Positions 1 to 11,500 of a stretch of DNA of 64,000 bases are shown piece by piece. Under the pieces are notes generated by a model that worked only from the letters and a program-made list of their open reading frames with translations, did not search any database and was not told the DNA's origin. Source of the DNA: Pomacea canaliculata (lineage: Eukaryota > Mollusca > Gastropoda > Architaenioglossa > Ampullariidae); NCBI RefSeq assembly GCF_003073045.1, contig NC_037595.1, forward strand, positions 1,612,001 to 1,676,000. The letters run 5' to 3'. Position numbers and translations under genes: made by a program. Within the stretch, counting starts at the first letter, position 1. Each line of letters begins with the position of its first letter.

Positions 1-43
1 AATCTTGCTATTGCAATTCCTTCATATTTTTGTGTATCTACAG

Positions 44-474
44 TACTATATGGACTACAGCCCAGACTTTGAAATGAACATTCAGGCAGGTAATCGACCA
101 GATCTCAACAAAGATGAGGAGCTAATGGACATTTGCAGCAGAGTTGCAGGTATTTTAGGATGTGTCAGCATATCATCTGTTGGCTTACACAGCACTCTCA
201 TCTGTTTATAGGCTGCCATTTTCCTGATGTAAGTGGAACATGTCATAGTTTCATGCATTGTGACAGGAGATTCTGAACTGTTGTCACACCTCTTAAAGAA
301 TGATGCAGTGCATATGGTTAGCAATATCACATATATTATTCTAGGTCTGGTAAGGAGCTAAGGCACACTACTGTTCAGTTAACAGCTGGCTTGTGACTTT
401 TTCTTTCAGAAAACCTGGAGCAGATAAAGGGTTGTTGTCATACAATGAGGAGAGCAACAGACATGAAAATGTAA
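44..474 (+). CDS. 3' end of an unidentified gene (last two coding exons)
   Basis: Two exons can be joined. The first (44-149) follows a TCTACAG acceptor, is open in phase 0 and ends GCA G before GTATTT. The second (410-474) follows TTCTTTCAG and completes a Glu codon. Together they read from YYMDYSPDFEMNIQ through EELMDICSRVAENLEQIK to a stop after DMKM. The peptide is hydrophilic, with a likely helix around EELMDICSRVAENLEQ, and no domain is visible in the roughly 56 residues present. I do not recognise the family. The rest of the gene lies left of the window. The matching splice phases and uninterrupted frame are the only evidence that this is coding, so the call is moderate. Confidence 0.5.
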
Positions 475-658
475 AGACCAAGGGCACATTTTGACAACTC
501 ATTGCAGAATTTATTTAAACTGTCTGAAAAGAAATCTATTTTTGTGTTTGGATATTTTCATTGCTGGTGAGTCCATAGCTGTAAACCAACTAATTTGCTC
601 ATAATTTCTACAAGTCTTTCGAAATTTTTGATGCACATATATTGCAGATGTGTATTCT

Positions 659-691
<33 letters not shown>

Positions 692-1012
692 CCCAAACCA
701 ATAGTGGAACATAAAATTTGTGATACTTCAACAGAACTGCAAGGCCTGCTATCTTGCTCAATCCTCAAAAGCTGAATAGGGAAGCGTGGATGAGTCTTGT
801 ACTACACATGACCTGTTGAGCCACCAACTGCATCAACAAAAACCAAGTGAATGAAATCATTCAGGTTAAAATCTGGTGAATGTTGATTCCGACTGCCAGG
901 CTATAATGTGAATAATGTCTTTCAGGCCACATCTCTGGACAGGCTAGGCTAGACTACTAACTACCACTGAAACTTCATGCTTTGCCCTGGACAAGAGATT
1001 CCACTCATTGGA
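475..1012. other. 3' flank of the left-edge gene, no gene seen
   Basis: This stretch is probably 3' UTR and then intergenic sequence after the stop at 472-474. It holds a 30-bp poly-A run and no convincing ORF. I saw no clear AATAAA close to the stop. Confidence 0.4.
660..689 (+). repeat. Poly-A tract of 30 bp
   Basis: There are thirty consecutive A residues. It could be a simple repeat or the tail of an old retroposed copy. No recognisable SINE or LINE body was found immediately upstream. Confidence 0.7.
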
Positions 1013-1192
1013 GGGCGATTCAGTGGTGCAACAGTTAGCGCCTGTCACCACTACAGTGAGTGTGGGTTGTCTGTCCTGGGTTCAGCTCTCATCTCGGGCC
1101 ACCTGTTCTTTCTCTGCATGTGGCATTAACAGGGCTGGCTGCCTTTGTTGCTGGCTCGACATAAAACACCAATTCCCCCACCCCCACCATGG
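1013..1192 (+). mobile_element. tRNA-derived SINE, nearly full length
   Basis: The head reads like a tRNA (CAGTGGTGCAACAGTTAGCG, a box-A-like segment) with a box-B-like GGGTTCAGCTC about 50 bp later. The body is unrelated to tRNA, and the tail is CATAAAACACCAATTCCCCC followed by C-rich sequence. The same head is at 13671-13859 on the other strand, and the same tail recurs near 33.6 and 63.6 kb. These shared parts define one SINE family in this genome. SINEs of this kind are mobilised by LINE machinery. Confidence 0.75.
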
Positions 1193-1947
1193 GATTTTTT
1201 TTTTTTGCATTCCAGGGACTGATCAATAATTCTCTCAAAACCATTTCTATCTAGGCTGATATAGACTATGCTGTGATGTCCGTTCTCCCCTCCCGCAAAG
1301 GTAAGAACAGACGGCACCTGTCCCTCTTGCGGTGGCAGGTCTTGTAAGAATGATGCATTAGGCTAGCATTGGATCTTGAAGCCTATTCAGATCATGGGGT
1401 TCCCCCTTAGGAGGAGGGTGAAGACTGACTTCCTAAGGATTGAGTGAGAGCAGGAAATTCTTAACCCAATCCTGGGTGTGTGAGGAGAGAGACAAGTCAC
1501 TGCCCTGAAACTGAAGACCTATCGATCTGAAGAAAAGGGCATGTATGAACTCTCAAGTTCAAGCTGCCGAGACGATTGCTACAAAGCATCTGGTGACTAC
1601 ACTCCTGATAATGCCCAGACATAGAGGTTCAGATGGAAGATGGATCCAGCTGCATTATTGTTTCAATCAGGTAGGTGCATGAGGCAGCATCTGAGAAAAA
1701 TACAGTGAACATGGCTGCTAGACTGACTCCAGTTGAAGGGGATGATCAGAAGAAAATTCATTTGACCTTTGGCAGTACTTTGGGCAGCATGGCAAGCACT
1801 GCCTGGCCTGGACAGGTCTGGAATTTAGGAAATGAAAGTTGGGAGCTTGTTCTTCCAGTAAGCTTTAAAGTCCACTGGCACATCAGCTGTAAAAATACTG
1901 GATTAAGGCACCAGGACTATCTGACATATCCACATGAAGCAAACACA
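1193..1947. other. Intergenic sequence between the left-edge gene and TFAM
   Basis: A 98-codon open frame runs at 1675-1971 on the + strand, but it has no recognisable motif and overlaps the presumed last TFAM exon on the other strand. I treat it as chance. Nothing else is supported. Confidence 0.4.
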
Positions 1948-4900
1948 TTAGAAGATTTCAAGAATCTGTGATTTTCCTGAAGCACGTTATTTATGCGACA
2001 TCATCTGAATTCTGGTGGTATAAAGAATGTTACGCAGGATGGGTTCTTTCCTCTTTTACCTATGGGTTTGGGAATAACATGTTTGTTTCCCATCATTTGC
2101 TCCTCCCACTCTTTTAGTTCCTTTAAGTACTTGTCTTTTTCTAGCCTGGCATCTTCCTCATATTTCTGTAAGAAGATTTATACAAACTTCTTTAGCAATA
2201 ATTTTAGCAGAATGAATACAGGTACATGTTTTTATCATCTGCTGTAATATCAAAGGACAAAACAAAAAATTGTCATAGTCTTGTTAAGGTACAACTGTCC
2301 AAAAACAATCTTTCTACTCTACAATTCATCATTTGAAAGATGTTTGACCAAAAACCTCACCGTCGAGGGAGTGAACCCAAGCCAAATACAAATCAAAAGA
2401 AAAATGTAAGACACGAGAATCAGACATATGATAAACTGAATAAAAGACCACAAAAGTCACACACACATCTACATATAAAAACAAAAAATACACCTAAAAG
2501 AAACAATAATACAAAACCAAATACCTTTTTCTCTTCTTCAGGCATATTGTGCCAATTTGCTGCAAGAACTTTGCTTTTTTGCTGGAAGAAAAATCAGGCA
2601 TCACGTGGTTAGCTATTATATGATCCAGCAATTGCTTTTGACTCAGATCTTTTCAGAATAACCACCACAGCTTAGTATTACAACAAAGCATTCTCTCTCT
2701 CTCACACACACACACACAAAACATCAACCTGTAAGTAGAGAAAAATTTAAAATTTCATCAAAGTCTAAAATACAAATTGTACTCTCTGCTTAATTGTGTA
2801 AGTCCAAATAATAATAATTTCCCCCAACAGAAGTGAGTTCAATGTGCTTTACAAGATGTAAAGGACAGTAGATAGTGATGCCATGTGATAGAGAAGGGTA
2901 TCACAATCAAAAATTGTACAAATACATTGCTAGGAATGTGGATAAACATAGGAGAAGGTGGAGAAAGTAGCAGTCATGGTACATCAACTACACTATAGGT
3001 GTTTCCGAAAGAGATTTTAAGTTGAGACCAGAAAGCACTGACTTGCCAGGCTTGTAGGGTGACACATGTTCAAGCAGATTGGGGCGAGGCTATGAACATG
3101 ATAACAAAGTATGGTGATTTTGAATTTGATGCAAAAACTGGCAGCCAGTGCAGGTCTCATAGAAGTGGTGTGACATGATCAACCTAATGTTTGCATTTCA
3201 GAAAAAGTGAATGATGTGGACAGAGGTAGATGTTTAATCATATGTTTGGAGGCCATCAAAATGACTTCAATTTTACCACATTTAGCTGGAATTTGTTTGA
3301 CATCGAGTGTCTGACAGAATCAAGAGTTTGCTAAGTGCTGGCAAACAATTTGTGGAGTTACACAACATGATGAAAGGGAGAATTTTTTTCATTTTTAAGT
3401 CTATAAATGGTTTGTGGCAGATGGTCCTTAGCTTATTTGGTTTATTTCACTCACAGCTACAGATGAACCATCCTGTTCAAGCCATGAAGATCTCATAAAC
3501 ATTTGGTATGCAGTTGGTGGTTGCTTTGGCTTTCCCAGTATGCGCATCTCCTACAATGTAAGGATCACAACATATGGATTCACGAAATATCCACACAAAA
3601 TAGATCATGTAGATCTTATACACCAAATGTTATCATAACTTACATCCCAAGCTAAATCATCATCATGAAAATTATGGCATATACATTAACATTTTTCAAA
3701 TGCCATAATAAAATTCTTCCAATTTTATTTTCAAGTCATAAATTTATCCTCAAAGGGAGAGCTGTGCATCTTCTGACGTGAAACCAATTAAGAAGTCAAA
3801 AGCTTCCGGACAAACAACTGGCTAATTTTCATTTTATTATAAAGAAAGAGGAGGAAGAAAATTGATGTTTTACAGTCAGCAACATCGGCAAATATCACAA
3901 CAAGAAAAAAGTAAAATCTGTGCTGTGCTAGATTACATTAACAATGACTACAAATGTCAAAACTAGAAAGACACAGCAACTAAACAATAATGGTGAGGAC
4001 ACAGTCTGGAAAACTTAAAAAAAATCCTTTAAATCATCAGAAAGGTCCATCAGACGAACATGACCATACATCTGTCTGCTCATGAAAAGTACCTCGGTCT
4101 GAAAAAAAAAAAAAGGGAGAGAGATTAGAGAAATAAACATATGATCAGCTAAAACATTCAACCATTAAGATACATTTATCAGACCAACTTTGATTCGTTT
4201 CCATTGGCAAACGGCCATGTTTTAGAGGATGGCATATGCACACTAATGATAAAAATCAATGAACAATGATGACTTGAAATCACTCTTTTGTCACCCAAAA
4301 GTGCAAAATGCTGTAGATCACTTACATTAAAAAATAAGAAATTTTCTGCACTGGTGCTTTATTATTCAAAAGTAGATAATCTTGATTCATGCCACAAAAT
4401 AAATTCTGCAGCTTGTTAAGTTATTTGTCTATTGACTATGCAAACAATTTTATAAGATATAGACAGGGATCAAAATATATCCAGCTTGGATTACATGGAA
4501 AACCAGCTTTCACTAACATGTTTGCGTTTCAATTTTCTGATGGATACATTTTCCGCACTTTTGTCAAGCTGAGCTGCCTGTTCTTCACCCAAATACTGCG
4601 AATTTTTCTTCTTGTAGTCCACATATTCTTCTCGACTCTGTAACCTGTATGTCTGTCAATACATAAAAATGTCAGTTAAAGGGATGGCTCCTTGCTTACA
4701 CAGGTATTTAGATATTTTATTTAGTTTGTATTCTAACAGGGTAACTCCAGCTACAAAATCTGGAATATTAAATTTTTTTTTTTTTTTTTTAAATTTTAGA
4801 GTTTTTCTTTGGTAATGTAGTGTCTACATATAGTTCAAGGCATCATTCTCAGCAGTTACCTCCTCCAGTGTTTAGATGTGATTTTTAACATTCTGTCTAC

Positions 4901-6615
4901 ACCATATGTTAATTGAACATGACTTTCAGTTCTCACTTATAACTCACTCTTTGCCCCTCTGGACCGAGCTGACGCCACATACGACTTGCAGTCTTGTTAA
5001 TTTCGGAAGGACTGATACCTTTAAAATAAAATGGTAGAAAGAAAACTACCACAAAGTTCTGCATGTCCCATCTCTAATATAATGGTAATAAATGTGTGAT
5101 TTATATAGTGCACACTCACACTCATAAAGGAGCATGCTCTTGGTGCTTGGGACAAAAAGATAGCATATAAAGGATGATAAACAGCAGTAGTGACAAACAT
5201 AGAAAGAAGAATAGGGTGTCAAGAATTGCATGAAGTTCTATCAAATAATTACAAAATATTATAAACAATGTTAATGATATCCGAAATTTAAAAAAAATGA
5301 AATTTTAAGTATGTCTATAATAAACCTGGGTCATTCATTTTGATTTCTGAAATCTTCTCCTTCAAAAACTTCACAAATGGTTTAGGTGGTTTCTTAGGTG
5401 CATCTGAGGACTGGGTAGACTGAGACATGCTGATCAAGTGCTGCACATCCTTAACTGGTCTGTGGACATTAAATGCCTAAGATAGTTAACTCACAAGTGT
5501 AACCTAATATTAAGCACTATCATACAAACATTCTTATATTTTATTCTAAGAAAATAACATTCAAAGAGTAACATAAAGCAGTACAAAATCAAAGTCTTCT
5601 AAACCATGTTCTTTCAAGCATCTTGAATAGTACTTCAGCATTACCCAGAGATACAGCATCTATTGTAAGAAGAATATAAAGTTATTCACATGTTTCCTTA
5701 CTCCCCATCTTCAAACATGCCCAGCGCATTTCAATTCTCTCAACAGCACAAGTTATATGGAAATGTAACAGTCAAATCAAAATGTAAACTAAAATGGTAA
5801 AATGGTTTTATATAAGAGCAGAAAGTAGACTGCTATGGTAACTAAAAGAAAACTGCAACACTCCATTTACAATTAAAGAAATTTTTAATATTTTACATTC
5901 TTAAACAGATTCTGAGGGGAATAAAAGACAAAAGGCAACATAGTTATTTTTTCTCCCAGATTATAAACAAATTCTAAAATGTTGCTGTGCTAAACACTGA
6001 AATATAGAAAGATGTGATTGGTGATGCTTCTTCATATTATGATGTTCTGTAAAGATCCATTCTGTTACAAATCTTTTACTAGATATTGATTCAAGCAGCA
6101 GCACATGGTACCCCTTTCTGAGAATGCAGGGTTTATGCATCGTACTAACTCCTTTGGATCTTTGTCTTGACTTCAAATAAAATGTGGCGATCTTAAAGTA
6201 ATGTTTGTGTAAGAAAACAATGGACCGACTCATTGGGCACCAGGTGCACATCAATAATAACCCGTAGCAACCATGATGTATTATATACCAGGTCCCAAAT
6301 GGCCCGTTCAGATTTTTAATGCCCCTTCACTGAAAAGGCCATAAAGTATAGATCCTGGCACTCCCTATCACTTCAGAGACCCATCTACAGCAAGCCAAAC
6401 CTAAAAAGAATTTATTTGCAAAGTGACATTGTACGAGAAATATGTCTGAGCTAAAACTCTATTTTTTGACGAAAAGTATTATGTAGTGACTAATCATATA
6501 CCAACACGGGATAATATCTTTCAATTATCGACCCAGCATACCTGTTTATTGGTAATACCAAGCGCTTTGGGAAAACACTAGGAATAACACGCCAACATGT
6601 GAAGGCGGCGGCCAT
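1948..6615 (-). CDS. TFAM: Mitochondrial transcription factor A (two HMG boxes)
   Basis: TFAM packages mitochondrial DNA and activates its transcription by bending promoter DNA with two HMG boxes. Eight exons join in frame on the - strand: 6615-6542, 5459-5326, 5018-4948, 4652-4518, 3550-3455, 2581-2525, 2165-2060 and 1976-1948. The product is 233 aa (human TFAM is 246). Residues 1-25 (MAAAFTCWRVIPSVFPKR...) are basic and hydrophobic, as in a mitochondrial presequence. Box A covers about 46-115, with PKPFVKFLKEK, SRMWRQLGPEGQR and EEYVDYKKK. The linker ends LKRKH. Box B covers about 145-212, with LGKPKQPPTAY, LAANWHNMPEEEKK and LKEWEEQM, which aligns well with the vertebrate sequence. The last exon (GKSQILEIF) is the least sure. 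Reading through the preceding donor instead gives a stop at 2001. The ATG at 6615 was chosen for its presequence, although an in-frame ATG exists further upstream. Confidence 0.88.
2803..3260 (+). repeat. Degenerate dispersed repeat with AATAATAATTT head
   Basis: It begins AATAATAATTT, then GTGAGTTCAATGTGCTTTAC, and includes a segment CTGGCAGCCAGTGCAGGTC. This combination resembles old interspersed repeats common in invertebrate genomes, and a similar head is at 58848-58925. The family and exact ends cannot be fixed by eye. It lies in a TFAM intron. Confidence 0.4.
4015..4098 (-). other. Candidate alternative terminal exon of TFAM
   Basis: This lies inside the TFAM intron between exons 4 and 5. 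On the - strand a long pyrimidine tract plus CAG precedes an open frame, TEVLFMSRQMYGHVRL then MDLSDDLKDFF and a stop. It starts in phase 0, which matches the phase-0 end of exon 4 (...LKRKH). An AATAAA hexamer lies on the same strand at 3838-3833, about 180 nt past the stop. Joined to exon 4 it would give a box-A-only protein with an acidic tail. This is inference; the frame is short enough to arise by chance. Confidence 0.35.
5075..5190 (+). repeat. Dispersed repeat, copy 1
   Basis: It contains TAATAAATGTGTGATTTATA and then AAGGAGCATGCTC followed by TGCTTGGGACAAAAAG. The same order of blocks occurs at 45740-45840 inside an ARHGAP1 intron. The copies are diverged, so this is an old family. 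This copy is in a TFAM intron. Confidence 0.5.
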
Positions 6616-6621
6616 GATCGC

Positions 6622-6639
6622 ACCACGAACTAATATCCC
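6622..6639 (-). promoter_or_regulatory. Shared 18-bp gene-start motif, TFAM copy
   Basis: In the gene direction this reads GGGATATTAGTTCGTGGT and ends 7 nt upstream of the TFAM ATG. The same 18 bases occur upstream of CLYBL and of the KDZ-associated gene, and a variant lies upstream of ARHGAP1, always in the sense direction. A related GGACGTGTATA block is on the same strand at 6832-6822. The function is unknown. A core-promoter or 5'-UTR element, or a fragment of a dispersed repeat, are both possible. Confidence 0.4.
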
Positions 6640-7689
6640 TGGACTGCTGGCAGACGATTTTTTTTTTCCCCCCCCACAACTGCTAAAACGAGGCATGAGA
6701 CAAGGAAGCTTCCGGTTTAGTCACATTCTTTGTTACGGTTTGCCGACTAACAGAAGAGAACTTCGCAAGAGGCTAAATAGCGGCTAAGTGTTGGTCTTGG
6801 CAGACAGACAGCAGTCCACCTATACACGTCCTTGCCTGGCAAAGTTCTCCGCTGTCAGTCTCGGCGAGCCTTAACAATGAAAATGCCTAAACCGGAAGCT
6901 TTGTACAAACCTGCCTCGTTTTGGTATGTAACTGGAAAATCGTCTGCCAGCAGTGTAATACAAGTTCGTGATTGCACTTTGCACCAGAGACTATATGTAA
7001 TATCTAGAAATAATACTTATATAATTTATATATATTTTGTATTTATAGTACACAGTAAATCTCACTCATTTTGATGAACATCTAGGTTATTTTTTTCACT
7101 GGGCGGATGAGTCAAAAACTGTGTAAAATATTTAAGAAACCAACATTTTACCATGAATATTAACTAAACATAAGAATAATCATCCAAAACAGGAATACTG
7201 ATTGGTGTCATGTACAGATATGACTTTTGTACCACAAAATCTCCCTTTCCAATTATTATAATTACTTGTACTGTATTATCATTTACAAAAATGTTGTCAA
7301 TTTTCTATAGAATATGCAGAGGATGTGGAATAAAATGTTCAAAGTCCTAGTAACTTGAAGTAGAATCCTGCATCGTCCTTAATCAGTCCTCACTCTGAAT
7401 TTTAAATAAAAGTGTGTTCAATGGTATTACTTTAGCTTTATATTAATTTATTTATTTGACTTAGATTCCATTTTTTTTTTTCTTAAAGTAAAGCCCCATA
7501 CTTCAGATGTGATAATGACATTTTTTCAAATGTTTCCAACATTTTTGCATTAAAGCTGCCTTAACAAGAAATTAACATTAGTATTTTCTCTCAACTCCAC
7601 CACATGCATGCATGGGTGTGTGTGTGTGTGCAGGAAGATGTATTTGTATAAATAACATTATAGGATCTTATTACATTATTATTCCTTTA
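6640..7689. other. TFAM upstream region
   Basis: This is the presumed TFAM promoter and 5' flank. It holds a short inverted pair (GTCTGCCAGCAG near 6940 against CTGCTGGCAGAC near 6650), poly-T runs and a short GT repeat near 7617. No gene is seen. Confidence 0.4.
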
Positions 7690-8520
7690 CGCTTCCAGTC
7701 GAGCATAGGGCTGCAACTACACCCTGCCATTGGATTGTTCTGGGTGTCCATTTCCAGTTGGGTCCATGTCATGCCAGCTGTGGACCAATCTCCATATCTG
7801 GGTCTCCCAACCCTGTGCTACTCTGTGTCTCGTTAAATTTATGCCTGGCTTTCGCAAGGTGTGACCGATCCAGCTCCAGCCCCACTTTGGCTTCTTGATG
7901 TCTTGACTGGCAGGTTTTTGGTTGGTTCTCTCCCACAGGTCTGTATTGGAGATCTCGGGCCATCTGATTTTGAGGATGTGGCGCTTTGCTGACTATGCTG
8001 CCAAAGTAGATAAAAAGGTCAGATGCTGTAATACATTCCACATGTAGTTGGAGTGGTGCTTGTTTTTTGTTGATCCGCATTCCCTCCTTCTTCTTGATGT
8101 TGTCAGGCCAGTCATTGCTGCTTCTTTTGAGAGCCGAGTGAGCTTTGTCTGTATATGTTGCTGCTTGTGGGACAAAAGGCTGATGACATTCACAAAGTCG
8201 AGATCCTCAAGTTGAATGCAAAGGTCCACTGAATGCCCGTGTTGCTGTTATAGCTTGTTCTTCTTATGATCTATAATCTATGACAATCAGAAAAATTGTC
8301 ATAGATTACAACCTTGCCTCACTTCGAAGGGGTCGATCATCTTCCTTTTGCGGATCACCTGGCATGTAGAGTCCTCATACAGCTGCTAGATGATGGCAAT
8401 GAACTCTGATGGAAATCCATAGTGCTGCATCAGCTTCTAAATGGATTCCCTATCTACGGAATCAAAAGCCTTCTCAAAATCCGCATATCGTGTAGAGTGG
8501 CAACTGCCATTTGATGGACT
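7690..8520 (-). mobile_element. Broken non-LTR retrotransposon (LINE), reverse transcriptase part
   Basis: Translated on the - strand, the region near 8485-8450 reads DFEKAFDSVDRESI, the palm motif A of a LINE reverse transcriptase. It is followed by KLMQHYGFPSEFIAII, LYEDSTCQVI and FEVRQGC, with in-frame stops between. The 3' part (7960-7690) matches in layout the LINE tail at 17735-18200. The finger and palm pieces are in order but the copy is truncated and interrupted, so it cannot move by itself. The clade cannot be named with certainty. Confidence 0.8.
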
Positions 8521-11500
8521 GTTCAATATTGATTTGCAGTGTAGTGGGATATGGTCGCAGCAGAGATGCTACACCCCCTTATAGGATTTGATGTCAATTA
8601 CCGCTGTGCATGCTGAGAATCTCGTTCTATAATATTCAGCCTCTTGCTATCGTCAGGCATTAATATAAGTTTTCTCACATACATGTATACGTGCACATTC
8701 CTTTCACAAAAGCATATTGGGAAATATTTTACTTCAATGTACATGTAGAAAACACACTTATAGCAGATATCCAGATAGATTTTTGATAAAATGATTGTAC
8801 CTACGAACAGTGGAAAGGGAGATGAAAGGAAAAGGCAGGACATGGGGTCAGCTGGAGTGGGTTTCAGCCGATCAACATCGGTGGCGGACTCTGGTTGAGG
8901 CCTTATGTGCAACCTGATGCACGAAAAGGAATAGATAGATATATAGATTGTACCTACATTACTGTAATGTTTGGAAGTGTGGTATTTCAGCCCTTGTGAC
9001 CTTGCTACAAAACAGCTGTAGTAAGCATGAATATACCTAGTTTAATGGTATCTGGTGAATTAAGTTGATTTCCAATAGATTTTACACAATTTAGGATGGT
9101 ACGCCTTTGTTATTAAAAAACACAAATTTTACAGCTTACCCAAAAAAGGTATATGAATAATGAAGTCCACTCTATATGTGTTTCTTCAATTAGCGATTTA
9201 TTGAATAGTTTGAATCTCATCAGCAGGGGAATTTAAAAGTTTCTTCTGAGTTAAAAACAAAATCAGATGTTTATTTGACAGTTGTCTTCAAAGATATGGT
9301 TCTTTAAGTTTATGAAAGGGATATACATATAGTAATTACATATCAGGTCTCTTTCTATGATAAAAAAAATATTACTCTAGTATCATAAAAAGAAAGTTAC
9401 TTTCAATTTACAGATGCTGCTGCTTACTTTAAGTTTAAAGCCTTACAAAAAATATTCAAAAGGTAGCGACTAGGTCTAGAAAATTCAAAATTAGCACCAG
9501 GAGACAACCAGCTAAAAAATGTCAAGAAAGGCAGCTGCAGAAAAAGGATTCATTAACGATATCCAAAGTTGCATCCTATAGATTACTGATAGAAATAGAC
9601 AAAAAAATATTGACTGGCCTTTGAGGCAGTGATTTTAGCACTTGCATATGCTTTCATAGCAAAGATCTATAAAGCAGCTTCTAGGAGTTAAAATTTGTTG
9701 GGTGATGTATAGGATCAATTCCCTTCTTAATCTTGGCACAGCACATTGACTGGTCAAATAGTAGTCAACCAAGGATTTCAAGACTGTGAATGTTCACCAG
9801 TCAACACAGAGACAATAATACACATGCTCTAGTGAGTCTAGTCTAAAGCTCAACACATCATGTGCAATCAGCATGTTGCAATGTTTACCATGATCAGAAC
9901 AGTAGAGGTCATACTCAGTCCTTTAACACTGTTCAGACTCAACAGAAAGGCAAAGAAAGCAATGTTATCATTTTTAGCATACAATTACAACAGATAAAAC
10001 TATATTAAAATACAGCTCAATAACTACATAATTAAAAATGGCGAACTGACATGAGCTCAGTGTACAAGTGAATGAAGGCTGCTGGTAAAATTCAAAGAAT
10101 AAGATGCATGGCTATCTAATGGACCATTCAACCCCTGCCTCTGTTGAGTAATATTTTTTTATGCACCTAAGCATTAAAACTTGGGTATCAACGTTTAAAA
10201 ATCTTATGCAGATCATTTTCCCAATTCAAACTTTTTATTATTATGTTGGTATTGTTTTACATAATGGTCTTTTAAGCACTCACCCTCTCTCTGTGTAATC
10301 ACCTCATTCAGTGCCCACCTTTGCCTATTTCTTTCCCATGACACTCCCCCTTTCCCCCATTTAAAAAAAAAAAAAACTGATGAAAGTTTTTAAAAAAGTT
10401 CCTGTAAAGCGTGGCTTGATCATACTTCATTCTCATTCTTCCCCAAGAGAAACTATTGCAGTATTGTGTGCTCTTGTGTCACATCACTTGCAGATCTTTG
10501 CATTTTGCTTCTTCGTTGGACTGTGACTTAATCTTCCTGTGCAGTACACTGAGATTGTCTTATTCATGAGGCAGTGCTATATGTGCATTCTTATTATTGT
10601 AAATCATTTTGAGTCAAGCTGATGCTGGAGACAGGCTCTACATAAATGTGCGTATCATTATTATTAATCGCCTATCAGTTTAAACTGTGATACATTAAGA
10701 TTACAATGTTACTGTACTAAATGTAAAACTTGTGAGACTGGAGGCAAATTTCACTGCATTTTAGTCTGCAATTACTTCAAGGCTAAAAGGGAAAGGCCAA
10801 TACCAGAAATTCCTCTTCTTCTCCATAACAAAAGCACAAGTAGAGAAATTATTATTTGTGATATTTTTGATAAATAACATCAATGACTGATTAAAGCTGC
10901 CTTTTTGCTCTTTTTATATTATTGGTACCACAAGCCGAAGCTTTTCAATGGTAAATGTATGGGAGAGTTAGGTCTGACTTCCAAACCTCATACTTTGGTT
11001 GAATCACACACAAAAAATGTAAATAAAACTGCATGAAAATAACTTACAAGTCTTGTATGTAATTTCATAATTATTTATATGTAACCCATGTGGGCACAGT
11101 CATAGAAAAATAAAACATACATCAGTTTTGCATGGGTGTTTGTCTTATGTGATTTTATTCCCCCCCATCATTGTCACTCCTGCTATTGTTAATGAATCTA
11201 GTCCCTAGCGATCGCACAGACTGTGCAGGGTGTCTTGGCAGTGTAGCAAGCTATTCCAATGGGGAAGATGGCCAAGGTATCTGGCATCTGTCCAAACTCC
11301 CCAGTTGACCCAGCTGTCAGGGTACCCAACTCTTAAGAGGTGGAGAAGATAGGGCAGTGAGGGAGAAAATTAACAACAATGTACACATAATAATTTCTAA
11401 ATGTACAACAATGCACAAAGTACTTTTGTGGCTAAACTAAAATGAGGCAATTAGTGATTGATGCTATTAAAAATATTACCATAAAAATCTATTCTCCCTT

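Noticed and set aside
1675-1971. 98-codon open frame on the + strand
   Set aside because: No motif, no upstream signals, and it overlaps the likely TFAM 3' end on the other strand.
2001-2060. Read-through of the exon 7 donor as the TFAM C-terminus
   Set aside because: It is possible, but a strong GTAAAAG donor and a phase-matched CTTCAG acceptor favour the short last exon; kept only as an alternative.
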